The translations under genes and the position numbers were made by a program. A DNA stretch of 64,000 nt. It comes from Harmothoe impar. Lineage: Eukaryota; Annelida; Polychaeta; Phyllodocida; Polynoidae. The DNA is taken from NCBI GenBank assembly GCA_947462335.1, contig OX381707.1, forward strand, positions 60,923,773 to 60,987,772, read 5' to 3'. The notes below the pieces were generated by a model that was not told where the DNA came from, ran no database searches, and saw only the letters and a program-made list of their open reading frames with translations. Below, piece after piece: positions 61,834 through 64,000 of this stretch (position 1 is its first letter; each line of letters begins with the position of its first letter).

Positions 61834-63334
61834 CCACTAACTGACAATTACTAATCACACACAACCAAAACAATTTTCTCAATAAACACATAGCCACAGA
61901 ATTCACACTTTTACCCTTATTCAGGGCGCTGACTACCTGAGTGTTGTCTGTAATACAATAAACTTTATGGTCCCGCCACAAATGGCTCCAGCGCTCTACT
62001 GCCTCATATATTGGGTAGAGCTCTCTCACATTGATATTCTCCGGGATATCCATGGTAGGATGAGGCCTACAGTGGCCATGAATGTCGTCTGTCATGACGA
62101 TGTCATCCAACCAGTGTCCACATATCCAGTCTAGATCGGTGTACGCACCATACCCGATCCCTGATGCATCAGTGCAGATCATAGATGTATGGAGCGGGGG
62201 TTGAATAATCTTCGCTGAACCGTTGAACCACCTCGCGAACTGTTTCCACCATTCTAGATCCTCCTGGAAAGACGCGGATAAAGTCACATAACGCTTCTTC
62301 GCGCTGAACACGCGTAGCATAGACACCACCCTGTGGGAAAATGTCCTACCCCCCCGGACTAAAGTAGAGCAGTGGCTTAGCACACCACATAAGCGCTGGA
62401 GTTGGCGTTTTGTCGCCCTGCGGCGACCAGCAAAAAATGCCAACTCAACATCTAACTTGTCCAACTTGTCCTGGGGGAGTCGTAGCGACATCTCTAGCGA
62501 ATCCAGTTCCACCCCTAAATAACGCTGAATCTGCGCGGGGGACTGCACCTTCTTGTACGAGATATAGAATCCCAACGAGCGAAGTGTCTGGTGCAGAAAA
62601 AGCTGTGCCTCCTTGCACTGCTCGTACGTGTCGGCCATTAAAAGAAAATCATCTAGGTAGTTGACACAGAAATAACCGTAGGCATTAACATAACGAGCGA
62701 CTGCATCGGATATACTATTGAAGATGGTGTCCATGTAATTGTTAATGCTTAGCAAAGATGGGCGGCTTGCATCTGTGATAGGCCTATAACCTCCTGATGC
62801 TTTGTGAACCGCTCCCATCGCGTGCACACAATGTGGCGGCTTGTCCACTATTGTTAACTTCCCACTCTCCAATTCGGTGCACATGATCTCGTTGATGGCC
62901 TCAAAAGCGTCTATTGTCGCCGAGCTATAGTTTAAGCAGAAATAACTGTCTATCGCGACACCCGGGTCGGTTAACTTAAAACCATGGCAAACACCATCCA
63001 ACAAAAAATGGGAATTGGGGTCCCAGTTACCGCGGCCATAGACTTCTGAAGGGCCACCCGATAACATTTCCCGCCAACCATTTAACTTAAACTGTGAACG
63101 GACACTGCTCAGGAAATGAGCGGCCGAGGAGTCCCATAAAGGGGTGTAATTACTATAATTATCGAACAACTCCTCTATACTAGCCGTGCACATAAGGTCC
63201 CCATAACTACTAGGGTACAAAGAGTCCAGGTCATAATTATAATCACAGTCCTGACTGAAAACAGCTGGGAGCACTGGTGAAGCTACGGTGCGTGTACATG
63301 AGAAGTTTATCGTCCTATCCGCAGACGCGGGCAT
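61658..63334 (-). CDS. Element 3 reverse transcriptase-RNase H
   Basis: This 558-residue ORF carries a DIRS-type reverse transcriptase with palm motifs MGAVHKASGGYRPITDAS and FCVNYLDDFLLMAD (about 228). RNase H follows with CTDASGIGYGAYTD (about 385), RELYPIYEAVERW and ITDNTQVVSALNKGKS. No methyltransferase domain is seen. It is in the same frame as gag, which ends in TGA at 63370-63368. The first ATG after that stop begins MPASADRT, so either stop read-through or re-initiation links them. The C-terminus is Gly/Arg-rich and overlaps the recombinase ORF. Confidence 0.9.
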   Translation of the reverse strand: MPASADRTINFSCTRTVASPVLPAVFSQDCDYNYDLDSLYPSSYGDLMCTASIEELFDNYSNYTPLWDSSAAHFLSSVRSQFKLNGWREMLSGGPSEVYGRGNWDPNSHFLLDGVCHGFKLTDPGVAIDSYFCLNYSSATIDAFEAINEIMCTELESGKLTIVDKPPHCVHAMGAVHKASGGYRPITDASRPSLLSINNYMDTIFNSISDAVARYVNAYGYFCVNYLDDFLLMADTYEQCKEAQLFLHQTLRSLGFYISYKKVQSPAQIQRYLGVELDSLEMSLRLPQDKLDKLDVELAFFAGRRRATKRQLQRLCGVLSHCSTLVRGGRTFSHRVVSMLRVFSAKKRYVTLSASFQEDLEWWKQFARWFNGSAKIIQPPLHTSMICTDASGIGYGAYTDLDWICGHWLDDIVMTDDIHGHCRPHPTMDIPENINVRELYPIYEAVERWSHLWRDHKVYCITDNTQVVSALNKGKSVNSVAMCLLRKLFWLCVISNCQLVGVYLPGKDNVLADTLSRATDANSLPLFLCCRGGPKEASARPGGSGAQVEGLGTEHLEN

Positions 63335-63367
63335 CTCGTGTGCGTAACTTGCCGAGTCTCTCGTCGG

Positions 63368-64000
63368 TCAAGGCCGACCCTGCTGTTGCTGCTGTTGATG
63401 ATGCTGGTGTGGCTGTTGATGCTGTTGCTGCTGCTGGGGCTGATACTGACCACCTTGGTTGTCATAGCCCCCGCGGCAGTCTCTACTCTTGTGCTGACCG
63501 CTGCACTCTCCACAAGCGTGCTTCTTGTAACAAGGGTTGAAGTTACACTCTGTGTTGTTCCACTTCCAGCAGAAATCCGGGGGCCAATCTGACATCTGGC
63601 GGTCAAAACGAGGGCCACGATTGCGGCGACGTCTGCCGCGACCCCCGCCCGAACCCGACTGACTGGTCCCCGCATGAGGGTATGACCCCGCGAGCATCCG
63701 TTTCACCACTAGCATGTGTTCTGCACTAAGATGGGCTTCTACTGACCTAACATCACCTGCTACAAAGTCAACCAGATCACCCTTTATCACTCTTGAAACT
63801 ACCTCATGGTCATACCTAGCCAGCTGGTCGGGACCGAAAGCTCCACCCTGGCCCTTAAGTGTTATAAACCTCATGTGGGATCTGTAGCCTGCAAGTGTGA
63901 TTCTGGGCAAATTGGATCTGATAACAAAATCCAGAACACCATTCATACCATTCATCAACTCCTGAAAACTCATTTCATGGTACAACTTGTCAACATCAAT
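63368..64000 (-). CDS. Element 3 Gag (partial, open at the window edge)
   Basis: About 210 residues of a Gag-like protein, open to base 64000. After a helical region (VVKRMLAGSYPHAG) comes an Arg/Gly-rich stretch (GGGRGRRRRNRG) and a Cys/His-rich finger typical of DIRS-order Gags (FCWKWNN ... CNFNPCYKKHACGEC ... HKSRDC). A Gln/His run ends the ORF (QQQQQHQQPHQHHQQQQQQG). The ATG nearest the edge (63973) is internal. The protein presumably coats element RNA. Confidence 0.8.
   Translation of the reverse strand: MDVDKLYHEMSFQELMNGMNGVLDFVIRSNLPRITLAGYRSHMRFITLKGQGGAFGPDQLARYDHEVVSRVIKGDLVDFVAGDVRSVEAHLSAEHMLVVKRMLAGSYPHAGTSQSGSGGGRGRRRRNRGPRFDRQMSDWPPDFCWKWNNTECNFNPCYKKHACGECSGQHKSRDCRGGYDNQGGQYQPQQQQQHQQPHQHHQQQQQQGRP

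Larger units (their letters stand above)
60399..64000 (-). mobile_element. Element 3: DIRS/PAT-like tyrosine-recombinase retrotransposon (5' end outside the window)
   Basis: On the minus strand the order is gag (from beyond 64000 to 63368), RT-RNase H (63334-61658), tyrosine recombinase (61833-60748), then two 74-bp direct repeats. There are no LTRs and no DDE integrase. Direct repeats flanking a 171-bp spacer after the recombinase match the split-direct-repeat layout of PAT/Ngaro-type elements (B1-A2-B2). All visible frames are intact apart from one stop between gag and RT, so this copy may be young. Confidence 0.85.

Overview
The window is eukaryotic nuclear DNA from an invertebrate animal: host genes are split by GT-AG introns, transposons are dense and nested, and both host proteins (an alpha-1,3-fucosyltransferase and EXD2) are metazoan types. 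I cannot name the species; a lancelet, mollusc or similar marine invertebrate would fit. There is no bacterial operon, CRISPR array or prophage.

Host genes. (1) 783-17290, minus: a GT10 alpha-1,3-fucosyltransferase with two coding exons in matching phase, separated by a 15.4-kb intron. (2) 45108-58308, minus: an EXD2-like 3'-5' exonuclease; I could place 11 coding exons whose phases all agree, giving 562 codons. (3) 58713 onward, plus: the first exon of a probable mitochondrial ribosomal protein mS26 gene, divergent from EXD2 across about 400 bp that hold an ETS/NRF-2-type site.

Mobile DNA makes up most of the rest. Element 1 (3231-14791, plus) is a complete Ty3/Gypsy-like LTR retrotransposon in the fucosyltransferase intron. 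Its 546-bp LTRs look identical by eye and it has a CTAT target duplication. Besides gag and pol it has a third, 804-codon ORF behind its own TATA box, and the palindrome ACCGWCGGT occurs ten times across it. Element 2 (21568-37575, minus) is an env-bearing LTR element with 651-bp LTRs. It has a slippery site between gag and pol, a splice acceptor just before env, and an extra TATA-preceded gene on the opposite strand between env and the 3' LTR. Small inverted-repeat elements interrupt its integrase and its env. Element 2 itself lies inside a 78-bp satellite (target duplication GTAC) that belongs to a larger element bounded by 25-bp inverted repeats (20160-39473).

EXD2 intron 2 is a further nest. 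A G-rich MITE is split by an inverted-repeat element and by a tyrosine-recombinase element with 38-bp inverted ends, whose interior is now about 3.4 kb of 27-bp minisatellite. The right end of the window (60399-64000, minus) is a DIRS/PAT-like retrotransposon (gag, RT-RNase H, tyrosine recombinase) with split direct repeats at its 3' end; its 5' end is outside the window.

The main novelty candidates are the extra TATA-driven genes carried by the two LTR elements, one sense (10898-13312) and one antisense (24036-24644), and the element-wide ACCGWCGGT motif that a self-encoded DNA-binding protein might recognise. All positions come from manual reading; no database search was possible.
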